DNA from: an uncultured Roseburia sp.
Lineage (GTDB): Bacteria > Bacillota > Clostridia > Lachnospirales > Lachnospiraceae
Assembly: GCA_947652855.1 (NCBI GenBank)
Contig: CANTEO010000006.1
Span: forward strand, 1-57,819
Length of the DNA: 57,819 bases
Direction of reading: 5' to 3'
Shown here one piece after another: positions 47,001 to 53,390 of this stretch. Numbering within the stretch: position 1 is the stretch's first letter; the number at the start of each line of letters is the position of its first letter. A program made the position numbers and the translations under genes. The notes beneath the pieces were generated by a model. The model was not told the DNA's origin, did no database searches, and saw nothing but the letters and a program-made list of their open reading frames with translations.

Positions 47001-48048
47001 CTGAAAGCGTCTCCACTGCCTTCTTAAAGTAGGCAAGCTTCTCTGGATGGTCAATCGCGTCCCCAACGTCCCCTGGCATCTGCGCCGCGTCTATGGGGCT
47101 AAGCTCCCCAAGCTGCTCCTGCATGGCGGACGCCGCCGCCTTCAGTTGGGCGAACATCTCATTGATGCTGTTGTATGTAGACAAGACCTTATTTTCCTTA
47201 TAGGCTTTCTTTTCGCCCTCAAGGGCGCTCTTGCTCGCCTTTAAGCTATTCAGCTGCGACTCGTACGCCGCCCTTGACGCGACGGCCTCATTGAGCTTTA
47301 ACGTCGCGTCCGCAAGCTCTGACGACGTGGAGCTCTGCTGGCTGGAAAGCTCCTGCTCCTGCCTGCTGATCTGCGACTTTGCGTCGGAAAGGGAGCTCTC
47401 CGCATCGGAAAGCTCTGTCTGCGCGTCCGCAAGCTTATCGTTCGTCAAAAGAAGGACTTTATTGTTTATCTCATCTATCTTTTCTTGATTTAAGCGCACC
47501 TCGACGGATTTTTCCACCAATCCAATCTCTGACACATTCGCCACGCCAGGCTGCCTCTCAAAGTAAGGGATGACAACATCCTCCGCAAACTCTGAAAGCT
47601 CATAGATGTCTTTCCCATCATAGCTGACGCTTGCGTACATCGTCGCCATCATGTCCATGCTAAGCTCCATGATGTTCGGCGTGCCGCACGTGTCCGGCAG
47701 CGAGGATTCGATTTGGTTTGTGGCGGACGACACCTTCACCATCGCGGAATCCATGCTGGTGTCTTCCTCAAACTCCAGCATCACCACGCTGTAGTTCTCC
47801 GCGCTTTGGCTGGTGACGTCCTCCACGCCATTGATTGTGCCAAGCACGCCCTCCAGCGGCTTTGTGACGCTCTCCTCCACCTTTTCGGGGCTGGCCCCTG
47901 GATATGTTGTAATCACCATCATATAAGGCATGCTCATTTCCGGCAGCAAATCTGTCTTCATCCCTGTCAGTGAGACAAACCCGATGACGAGTACAATGAT
48001 GACCGCAACCAAAACAGTAAACGGCTTCTTCACACTGTATTTTATCAT
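44053..48048 (-). CDS. RND (HAE1-type) efflux transporter with a coiled-coil insert
   Basis: A 1331-residue resistance-nodulation-division permease, related to AcrB/SwrC. It has an N-terminal membrane helix (10-28), porter subdomains, TM2-6 with the VDNSIVVIEN signature (proton-relay region), a second porter half, and the C-terminal helices TM7-12. Normal members have about 1020-1060 residues. The excess is one block at about 198-472, between two halves of the PN2 region, with long heptad-like helices (LADAQTELSDAESSLSDAKSQ; IETELANLDVEIKVAEEVLK) that look like a tall antiparallel hairpin. It carries no outer-membrane partner or adaptor gene, as expected for a monoderm. The substrate is unknown. 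Confidence 0.93.
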   Translation of the reverse strand: MIKYSVKKPFTVLVAVIIVLVIGFVSLTGMKTDLLPEMSMPYMMVITTYPGASPEKVEESVTKPLEGVLGTINGVEDVTSQSAENYSVVMLEFEEDTSMDSAMVKVSSATNQIESSLPDTCGTPNIMELSMDMMATMYASVSYDGKDIYELSEFAEDVVIPYFERQPGVANVSEIGLVEKSVEVRLNQEKIDEINNKVLLLTNDKLADAQTELSDAESSLSDAKSQISRQEQELSSQQSSTSSELADATLKLNEAVASRAAYESQLNSLKASKSALEGEKKAYKENKVLSTYNSINEMFAQLKAAASAMQEQLGELSPIDAAQMPGDVGDAIDHPEKLAYFKKAVETLSAMPDSQIDKSMAAQAKGLDKKTLKQLQEIVNVRLPQIETELANLDVEIKVAEEVLKQVEGQMAAIDDAYKQAESGKIAAAAGFGSGSAQIAAAKTAMEEAQEELEDANKTYQDSVKEARKNANINQMLTLEALSGMIYAQNFSMPAGYLDDKDDKQWLLKVGESYDSVEDLEKMVLCEIDDIGDIHLSDVADLTTIDNVGDAYAKVNGDAGIILSIYKGSTAGTSDVSKACKAAIEELGEEYPDLNITPLVDQGDYIAMIIQSIVSSMVIGALLAIFILAIFLMDVRPTLVVAFSIPFSVLTAIVIMFFSGLSINMMSLSGLSLAVGMLVDNSIVVIENIYRLRYRGLNAPRAAVQGAKQVAGAIIASTLTTICVFFPMVFTTGMVRDLMLPFALTITFALMASLAVALTVVPTMGSAMLQNAKPKQRRIFDRIQEVYAKALEFCLRIKLVPLGISVALLAICIAAVLKMGIVLIPNMGSDQISVNMTMPEDDDKETAYQKADDVMDAILKVEGVGYVGVMDAGSSAGLMGGMAQGSEDNYGSFTCYVLPAEDYGSKAQVEEICDAILETTKEIDCEVAVSNSMMGEMEEMLGSGLQLDIHGADLDTLLTVSEDLVGMLEGIEGFANVSNGQEEAKEEIHLNIDKDASMRLGLTGAQIYGDISERLTTDKTAVEMKVDEADMDVVIVDETDLLTKENLMDMEFETQKTDDQGKAVTETHKLSEFAMLEYGDSVAGIDRSNGERQMSVTAETMEGYNTTILSREVEELLEEYEMPEGYSVTFGGETSNTTDMMEQMGKLLLLGFLLIYLVMVAQFQSLLSPFIVIFTVPLAFTGGLLTMLMTGEQMSLITLMGFLVLMGTVVNNGIVFVDYTNQLRVGGMERRDALVATGKTRMRPILMTAFTTILAMLAMVFSKDAASELGRGMALVVAGGLFYATFMTMFIVPVMYDILYRKEVKVVDVGDDSMDDAPDDAAEFIEQMNRQ

Positions 48049-48200
48049 CTTTTTCCTCCACTTTGCAGCATCTTAAGAATCGTCTGTATTCTATCATAAT
48101 TTAGGGGATGGGAACATGATTTTAGGAAATTTTATTTTTTTTTCAGATTTTAATGCGTTTGCGCATTTTAAAAACATCATGGCTTCATTCATTGCTCAAC

Positions 48201-48227
48201 AAAAAAAGGACAGCATATGCTATCCTT
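48201..48227 (-). terminator. terminator of tmRNA
   Basis: On the minus strand AAGGATAGCA pairs with TGCTGTCCTT (with one G-U pair), followed by TTTTTTT (48201-48207). It is 80 bp after the tmRNA 3' end. Confidence 0.85.
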
Positions 48228-48308
48228 AATTTTTGCCCATGCGCGAAGCAAAGCATCGTTTCATATTATGACGATTTCATTTGCAGAGTTCGGCTGAATG
48301 TGTTTAAG

Positions 48309-48645
48309 TGGACCAGACGGGAATCGAACCCGTGTCCAAAAACCAATCCCCTTCCCTTCTACGAGCGTAGTTTATTCTTTTACATTCCCTCCACAGGGCT
48401 TGAATAAACACAATCCCTGCTTCAGTAGCTTCATGATACGCCCACATACGCAAAGCTTAATATGTGTCGTTTCCCGCGTCGTCGAAGCCTGCGTCCTAAA
48501 GCGCGGGGGCTTTAGGCCAGACTGCTGCAACTAGGCAGCGTAAGCTAAATTATCGTTAGCATTTAATTTTAAGTTTGGCATTTGACGCATCCCATGCGGC
48601 TCGCTTCTTAAGCTTCATGATCCCTGTCGAAACCTTTACTGGCCC
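48309..48645 (-). ncRNA. ssrA: transfer-messenger RNA (tmRNA)
   Basis: A 337-base minus-strand tmRNA. The 5' end GGGCCAG pairs with the 3' acceptor CTGGTCC; GGTTTCGACAGGGA follows the 5' arm as in all tmRNAs. The T-arm is ACGGGTTCGATTCCCGT. The mRNA-like part encodes a tag ending ANDNLAYAA before TAG (GCT AAC GAT AAT at about 48550). Pseudoknot-like stems rich in G and C follow. CCA is not encoded, so Cca must add it. Its partner smpB is 0.8 kb upstream on the same strand, and a strong promoter precedes it. It rescues ribosomes stalled on broken mRNA and tags the peptide for proteolysis. Confidence 0.96.
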
Positions 48646-48660
48646 TTACTGTAGGAGATT

Positions 48661-48689
48661 ATTATATCGAAATTTTTAGAGACGGTCAA
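48661..48689 (-). promoter_or_regulatory. promoter of ssrA
   Basis: Minus strand: TTGACC (48684-48689), 17-bp spacer, perfect TATAAT (48661-48666), 16 bp before the tmRNA 5' end. Confidence 0.85.
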
Positions 48690-48715
48690 CCTTTTTGTGA
48701 AACTTTTCAGGCGGC

Positions 48716-48895
48716 TCATAGCTTTTCTGCGTCAAAATAATCCAGGCTCCCGTCCTTCATATAAAACGTGGCTCTGCTCTCCTCCAGGGCGCCCGTAACA
48801 ATGCCCTCCAAGAGATAATCCGTAAGCGTGACTTCATCTGTGATGCAAAGCCCCGCCAATAAGACGCAAACCCACTTCTTTCCTTTCTTAAACAT
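48716..48895 (-). CDS. possible 59-residue small protein
   Basis: An open frame of 60 codons on the minus strand between smpB and ssrA: MFKKGKKWVCVLLAGLC followed by an acidic stretch with ITDEVTLTDYLLEGIV and a C-terminal YMKDGSLDYFDAEKL. Composition is protein-like: a basic start, a hydrophobic segment at about 8-18 and an amphipathic acidic body. No strong ribosome site precedes the ATG, so the start is uncertain. It ends just before the ssrA promoter. A 19-bp palindrome lies 33 bp upstream. I do not recognise the family. Confidence 0.4.
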   Translation of the reverse strand: MFKKGKKWVCVLLAGLCITDEVTLTDYLLEGIVTGALEESRATFYMKDGSLDYFDAEKL

Positions 48896-48927
48896 AACAT
48901 TCCGTTTTTGTAGTTTTTTGCAGCCCT

Positions 48928-48946
48928 ATGAATCATAATGATTCAT
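48928..48946. promoter_or_regulatory. perfect 19-bp palindrome, possible operator
   Basis: ATGAATCAT, central A, ATGATTCAT: nine-base arms with a single central base. The core GAATCAT-A-ATGATTC has the 7-1-7 layout of Fur-superfamily (Fur, PerR, Zur) boxes, though its bases differ from each consensus. It lies between the 59-residue ORF and the HTH-like ORF. Confidence 0.5.
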
Positions 48947-49080
48947 TTAGTAATATTTTGCAATCATAAGTTGTTCTATCCTGCTTATACTACTTAGGAA
49001 TTAGCCTGTGGCATACCTATGACGATACTACAGCAAAAAGGAATTTATCTATAATCCATAAATTAGAAAGACGTTTATAT

Positions 49081-49233
49081 ATGGCAAGGAAGCGCTGCAG
49101 CCTCTCCAGAAAGCAGGCGGCTGCGCTGATTGGCGTTTCTGAAAGCCTGATCGGCCTTTATGAACGCGGAAACCATTTTGTCCATAATCTGCACACTCCT
49201 TATGATATGGCAGTCGTCGCCATTCGCCTGTAA
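49081..49233 (+). pseudogene. possible XRE-type HTH regulator remnant
   Basis: A 50-residue plus-strand frame with ATG at 49081 reads MARKRCSLSRKQAAALIGVS, then ESLIGLYERGN. This is the pattern of a Cro/CI (XRE) helix-turn-helix, but without the first helix and the rest of the domain. The frame has no ribosome site. A short frame just upstream (about 49019-49054) ends in a stop before it, so this may be a broken regulator. A chance ORF remains possible. Confidence 0.35.
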
Positions 49234-49427
49234 GGAAATTTCCAATAACTGCATGACATTCTTCACATCTTTTTAAAAATATTTTCCTACCCCAAAGCAC
49301 AAAAAAAGAGCCGCCGCTTTCCGCAGGAAACGTATCGCATTTTACAGCTAAATCCGCTGCAATTTTGCAATTTTTTCATGTTTCCTGCTGGTTGCGACAG
49401 CCCTTTCCAAAATATCAGGCCGCTGCT

Positions 49428-49895
49428 TTAATACAAATTCTTGACCTTAAAGTCCCGTTCCGCTTCTCTTCTTTGATCTTTTTTGGCAATGTCCTGCCGT
49501 TTGTCATAGAGCTTCTTGCCCTTCGCAAGCGCAATCTGCACTTTGACGAGGCTGCCCTTAAAATACACCTCGACGGGGACTAATGTATATCCTTTTTCGG
49601 AAATTTTCTGCTGCAGCTTTAAGATTTCCCTTTTGTGCATCAGGAGCTTTTTGGGGCGAAGGGGATCTTTATTGAAGATGTTCCCCTTTTCGTAGGGGGA
49701 AATATGCATCCCATATATTACGACCTCCCCCCGCTCGATTCGGACAAATGCCTCTTTTACGCTGCATCGGCCCATGCGCAGGGACTTCACCTCCGTCCCG
49801 TGCAGGCTCACGCCCGCCTCAAAAAGCTCTTCCAGAAAATAGTCATGCCTCGCCTTTTTGTTGTTTGCGATTAACTTGATGTTCTCCCTTGCCAT
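49428..49895 (-). CDS. smpB: SsrA-binding protein SmpB
   Basis: A 155-residue SmpB, the protein partner that loads tmRNA into stalled ribosomes. It has an OB-fold beta-barrel with IANNKKARHDYFLEELFEAGV, GTEVKSLRMGRCSVKEAFV and HISPYEKGN, then a basic C-terminal tail (KGKKLYDKRQDIAKKDQRREAERDFK) that fills the empty mRNA channel. Its start lies 53 bp inside the 3' end of rnr, preceded by GGGGGA within that gene, so expression is tied to RNase R. It lies upstream of ssrA in the conserved rnr-smpB-ssrA order. Confidence 0.97.
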   Translation of the reverse strand: MARENIKLIANNKKARHDYFLEELFEAGVSLHGTEVKSLRMGRCSVKEAFVRIERGEVVIYGMHISPYEKGNIFNKDPLRPKKLLMHKREILKLQQKISEKGYTLVPVEVYFKGSLVKVQIALAKGKKLYDKRQDIAKKDQRREAERDFKVKNLY

Positions 49896-52032
49896 CTGAA
49901 TCCCCCATCTCTGAAACTAAGTCAAAGTCTATTGTCCGCTGCAGCGAGTCGGTCGCCGCCACCCTTACCCTGACCTTCTGCCCCAATTTGTAGTGGCGGT
50001 TTTTCGCCTCTCCAATCAGCTCGTAGGTTTCTTCGCTGTACACATAGTAGTCGTCCGTTAGGGAAGTGACGCGCACCAATCCCTCAACGGTATTGGGCAG
50101 CTCCACATAAAGCCCCCAGGCGGTCACGCCGGAGATTACGCCTTCAAATTCCTCTCCAATGCGGCCTGACATATACTCCACTTTCTTCATTTTCTCGGTT
50201 TCCCGCTCCGCCTCATCCGCGCGCCGCTCCGTCTCGCTGGAATGCTTGGCGACCTCCGGGAGGATTTTGTCATAATGCGCCATCCTCCGCTCGTTCATCC
50301 TGCCCCGGAGGCAGTCTTTGATGATGCGGTGAATCTGCAAGTCGGGATACCTTCGGATGGGCGACGTGAAGTGGCAGTAGTATGACGTCGCCAGGCCAAA
50401 ATGGCCTGTGCCGATCACTGAATACTTGGCCTGCTTCATGGAGCGCAGCGTTAAGCGGCTTATGAGCATCTCCTCTGGCGTGCCTTCAATTTTCATCAAT
50501 AGCTTCTGCAGCTCCTTCGGATGCAATTCATACTGGCCTACATGAATGGAATGCCCAAAATTGTTGATGAATGTGGAGAGCTTTTTGATTTTCTCCTCAT
50601 CTGGGTTGTCGTGGGTACGGTAGACGAACGGGACCTGCTGCCAGAAGAAATCCTCGGCCACCGTCTCATTTGCAATCAGCATGAGGTCCTCTATAATCTT
50701 TGTCGCCACGTTCCGCTCATATGGCAAAATTTCCACGAGCTTTCCCTGCTCATCCAACACCATCTTAGACTCTGGAAAGTCGAAGTCTATGGAGCCGCGC
50801 TTCATGCGCTTTTTGCGCAGGATTTGCGCCAGATCCCTCATCCGCTCAAACAATGGCACGAAGTCTTTGTATTCTTCTAACAGGGCATCGTCGCTTTCCT
50901 CTAATAATTTCTTCACCGCCGTGTAGCTCATGCGCCGGTCAACGCAGATGACGGTCTCCGCGACCTTATGGTCGATGACCCGCCCTTTTTCATCTATTGT
51001 CATGATGCAGCTTAACGCCAGCCTCACCTCGCCCTGGTTTAAGGAGCAGATGCCGTTGGAGAGCGCGTGGGGCAGCATGGGGATTACCCTGTCCACCAGA
51101 TAGACGCTGGTTCCGCGCTTTAGCGCCTCTACGTCCAATGCGCTGTGCTCCTGCACGTAATTGGTGACGTCCGCAATATGCACGCCCAGGCGGTACTGCC
51201 CATTCTCCTTTGTGAGCGTGACGGCGTCGTCCAGATCCTTCGCGTCCTCGCCGTCAATCGTGACTGTCTGCCAGTCCCGTAAGTCCATGCGCCCCGCCAT
51301 GTCCGCGCCTGTCACGTCTTTTGCCACGCGCGCGGCCTGATTTAATGTCTTTTGCGGAAACTCCATTGGGATTTCATACGCCTTCACTAAGGACAGCACG
51401 TCTGTGCCAGGGTCGTTTTGATGGCCTATTATCTCAATGACGCGCCCTTCCGGCTTCTTGCCCTTCTTTCCATAGTCTGTCAGCTCCACAATGACCTTAT
51501 GCCCGCTCACCGCCCCCATGGAGCGCTCTTTGGGGATATAGATGTCTTTTCCAATTTTCACATTGTCGGGGATGACAAAGCCATAGCCGCCTGCGTCGTC
51601 ATACGTGCCGACCGTCTGGACAAGCCCATGGGAAAGCACTGCGGCAATTTCCCCCTCCTTGCGCTTTCCGCTGGATGTCGGGCGAATCGCCACTTTTACC
51701 TGATCGAGGTAAAACGCCCCGTTCACAAAATCCGCGGGAATGAAGATGTCCCGCTCTTCCCCTTCCACTGCGACGAAGCCGTAGCCCCTTGCATTGCCAA
51801 GGAACGTCCCCGTCACAAATTTCCCTTCTGACTTGAAATATTTCCCTTTCTTGGAAACGTCTACCTTCCCTTCCTCCACCAGAGCGTCCAGCACTTCCTG
51901 CAATTCGTGGCGCAGCTCTTTTGGGATGGAAAGCAGCATTGCGATTTCCTTTGGCTTCATCGGCACGTACATCTCGTCGTTAATTAGGCCATAAATCATT
52001 TTCTTTCGCTTCTTGAATTGTTCTTTTTCCAT
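49843..52032 (-). CDS. rnr: ribonuclease R
   Basis: A 729-residue processive 3'-5' exoribonuclease that degrades structured RNA and the faulty mRNAs released by trans-translation. It has an N-terminal helix-turn-helix-like segment (about 1-60), two cold-shock domains (for example ARGYGFVAVEGEERDIFIPA near 80-100), an RNB catalytic domain with GEDAKDLDDAV (the Asp cluster near 267-277) and TSPIRRYPDLQIHR near 560, and a C-terminal S1 domain (EEFEGVISGVTAWGLYVEL). A lysine-rich end follows. It sits between secG and smpB as in Bacillus and overlaps smpB by 53 bp. Confidence 0.97.
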   Translation of the reverse strand: MEKEQFKKRKKMIYGLINDEMYVPMKPKEIAMLLSIPKELRHELQEVLDALVEEGKVDVSKKGKYFKSEGKFVTGTFLGNARGYGFVAVEGEERDIFIPADFVNGAFYLDQVKVAIRPTSSGKRKEGEIAAVLSHGLVQTVGTYDDAGGYGFVIPDNVKIGKDIYIPKERSMGAVSGHKVIVELTDYGKKGKKPEGRVIEIIGHQNDPGTDVLSLVKAYEIPMEFPQKTLNQAARVAKDVTGADMAGRMDLRDWQTVTIDGEDAKDLDDAVTLTKENGQYRLGVHIADVTNYVQEHSALDVEALKRGTSVYLVDRVIPMLPHALSNGICSLNQGEVRLALSCIMTIDEKGRVIDHKVAETVICVDRRMSYTAVKKLLEESDDALLEEYKDFVPLFERMRDLAQILRKKRMKRGSIDFDFPESKMVLDEQGKLVEILPYERNVATKIIEDLMLIANETVAEDFFWQQVPFVYRTHDNPDEEKIKKLSTFINNFGHSIHVGQYELHPKELQKLLMKIEGTPEEMLISRLTLRSMKQAKYSVIGTGHFGLATSYYCHFTSPIRRYPDLQIHRIIKDCLRGRMNERRMAHYDKILPEVAKHSSETERRADEAERETEKMKKVEYMSGRIGEEFEGVISGVTAWGLYVELPNTVEGLVRVTSLTDDYYVYSEETYELIGEAKNRHYKLGQKVRVRVAATDSLQRTIDFDLVSEMGDSDGKGEHQVNRKQQKGEA

Positions 52033-52135
52033 TTTTCACCTCCGCAACCCGCGGCATATCATTTCTCTTGCCTTAAAATGCTGCTGCCCGCGCCTTTCCT
52101 GCGCCATGGCGGCAAGCCCTCCCGAATGGCATAAG

Positions 52136-52166
52136 AAAAAAGGCTGCCGTATGCGAAACGACAGCC
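52136..52166 (-). terminator. terminator after secG
   Basis: On the minus strand GGCTGTCGT pairs with ACGGCAGCC (52142-52150, 52158-52166; one G-U pair), loop TTCGCAT, then TTTTTT. It sits 6 bp after secG and would reduce read-through into rnr. Confidence 0.88.
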
Positions 52167-52172
52167 CCCTCA

Positions 52173-52406
52173 TTAAAATCTTCCAATATTCAGCACTGCG
52201 GCAATCACCATGAACAGAACCACTAAAGCCCTGGTGAGCTTCACCAGCATACCCTCCATGGAACGTCCTTTATTCTTGCCCCAATATGTGTCCGCCGCGC
52301 CTGAGATTGCGCCAAGGCCGGCCGACTTTCCTTCCTGCATTAGAATAATCACTGTCAACGCCAAGCATATTAAGATAAATACGACTGTTACAATTGTCCT
52401 TACCAC
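52173..52406 (-). CDS. secG: preprotein translocase subunit SecG
   Basis: A 77-residue membrane protein with two hydrophobic helices (about 3-20 and 56-74) and the conserved loop LMQEGKSAGLGAISGAADTYWGKNKGRS that follows the first helix in Firmicutes SecG. It assists SecYE and SecA in export. The start is GTG at 52406, behind an AGGAGGT eight bases away. A good promoter stands 36 bp upstream, and an IS1-like element has landed just beyond that promoter. The order secG-rnr-smpB-ssrA is conserved. Confidence 0.95.
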   Translation of the reverse strand: MVRTIVTVVFILICLALTVIILMQEGKSAGLGAISGAADTYWGKNKGRSMEGMLVKLTRALVVLFMVIAAVLNIGRF

Positions 52407-52441
52407 GGGTATTACCTCCTGTTCTCACAACAACTTTTAAC

Positions 52442-52470
52442 AGTATACCATATGCTTGCCTATTTTTCAA
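52442..52470 (-). promoter_or_regulatory. promoter of secG
   Basis: Minus strand: TTGAAA (52465-52470), 17-bp spacer, TATACT (52442-52447), intact and starting 15 bp from the IS end. Confidence 0.75.
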
Positions 52471-52477
52471 CCTCTGA

Positions 52478-52485
52478 TTTTCTTT
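52478..52485. repeat. 8-bp target duplication, left copy
   Basis: TTTTCTTT here and again at 53335-53342, directly flanking the IS1-like element. A direct 8-bp duplication fits IS1-family insertion. Confidence 0.85.
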
Positions 52486-52507
52486 GGATGTGGACATAGA
52501 GCGCATA

Positions 52508-53101
52508 TTATAAAAAATCAAGAATAGAAAAGGGCAACTCACGAGAATTGGAAGAACGTTTTTGCCGGAAATTCATTTTTGCAATACCAAAGGCATTGAA
52601 AGCCTGAACAAAAAGCTCCAGAACTGCGTGCAATGTTTCAAGCTTTCTGGGAAAACAGCGGCTTCGGCGATGCAAAACAGGAATATAATGCCTTAAATCT
52701 GCATTGATGCTTTCAGCTGTAAAGGTATCACTTTTATCGTGAGTATTTCTAATATGCCTGCCCGGATAAACTATATCAATATATCCGAGATAACCATCTG
52801 TACAATAATATTTTGCCTGTGGACCGCTGTCAACGATTTTTTGAATTCGATTCGGTGATTTGTCTCCTGCCGCATCAAATCCTACAATCTGTCGCGGCGA
52901 GCGGCTTACCATAGTCATAACATATGTGTTTTCCTGGGTTTTGTTATTGGATTTCTTTCCTATAAACCAATATAATTCATCAAGCTCCAAAATATGGAAA
53001 TCAGTCTTCGCAACCAGAGCCGTTTTTTTTAATCCAGTTATAGACGTTAGCCTTACTGAAACCAAATACCTTTCCCACTCCGCGTCCGCTTGCTCCTGCA
53101 T
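52508..53101 (-). CDS. IS1-type transposase, catalytic part (InsB-like frame)
   Basis: The catalytic DDE portion: DFHILELDELYWFIGKK (first Asp region), VGFDAAGDKSPN, YYCTDGYLGY (second Asp), FTAESINADLRHYIP (Glu region) and a C-terminal RCFPRKLETLHAVLELFVQAFN, all typical of IS1-family InsAB'. No proper start precedes it; expression would come from frame change out of the InsA frame at the A8 run. The shift needed is +1 (or -2), not the -1 used by IS1 itself; losing one A by transcriptional or replication slippage gives a continuous 257-residue protein. Confidence 0.85.
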   Translation of the reverse strand: MQEQADAEWERYLVSVRLTSITGLKKTALVAKTDFHILELDELYWFIGKKSNNKTQENTYVMTMVSRSPRQIVGFDAAGDKSPNRIQKIVDSGPQAKYYCTDGYLGYIDIVYPGRHIRNTHDKSDTFTAESINADLRHYIPVLHRRSRCFPRKLETLHAVLELFVQAFNAFGIAKMNFRQKRSSNSRELPFSILDFL

Positions 53102-53294
53102 AAAATGTTTTTATTGCCTGTTGGCGAACTTCCTCTGGATATTCCCGTGTTTTCGGGTTCAAGGTGTAGTATTTTTTGCATTCCTTGCAAAAGCACCTTT
53201 GACTTCCCGAACGGTTTTTTCCTGCATTCACCTGGTTTTCTGTTTTTCCACAGATTGGACATTGCCGACCTGCTTCTTCTCTTGCTTTTCTCAT
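53001..53294 (-). CDS. IS1-type InsA-like protein
   Basis: A 97-residue InsA-like protein with an N-terminal zinc finger (CPICGKTENQ, then CFCKECKKYY, four cysteines) and a helix-turn-helix GRGVGKVFGFSKANVYNWIKK that binds the terminal repeats. In IS1 this frame alone encodes a repressor of transposition. It stops a few codons after the A8 run; the catalytic frame continues in another phase. Confidence 0.85.
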   Translation of the reverse strand: MRKAREEAGRQCPICGKTENQVNAGKNRSGSQRCFCKECKKYYTLNPKTREYPEEVRQQAIKTFYAGASGRGVGKVFGFSKANVYNWIKKNGSGCED

Positions 53295-53314
53295 TGTTTT
53301 ATTTTACCTTCTTC

Positions 53315-53334
53315 TGCGCTTTTTGTCCACACCC
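53315..53334 (-). repeat. right terminal inverted repeat of the IS1-like element
   Basis: Read inward on the minus strand: GGGTGTGGACAAAAAGCGCA, matching the left end at 52486-52505 at 17 of 20 positions. Confidence 0.85.
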
Positions 53335-53342
53335 TTTTCTTT
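53335..53342. repeat. 8-bp target duplication, right copy
   Basis: TTTTCTTT, identical to 52478-52485. Joining the two flanks reconstructs the pre-insertion eno-secG intergenic sequence. Confidence 0.85.
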
Positions 53343-53390
53343 TCCTTGCAAGCGGCCCTCCCGTCCCGCTACGGGAATGGCGCGCTGCGG

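Larger units (their letters stand above)
52486..53334 (-). mobile_element. IS1-family insertion sequence (849 bp) between eno and secG
   Basis: Two overlapping frames, InsA-like (53001-53294) and InsB-like (52508-53101), lie between terminal inverted repeats. The left end is GGATGTGGACATAGAGCGCA at 52486; the right end read inward from 53334 is GGGTGTGGACAAAAAGCGCA. The ends match at 17 of 20 positions. The flanks carry an exact 8-bp direct duplication, TTTTCTTT. The size is within the IS1 family range. The transposase frames meet at an A8 run. A clean duplication and near-perfect ends indicate a recent insertion. The element splits a gap between housekeeping genes and leaves secG's promoter intact. 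Confidence 0.9.
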
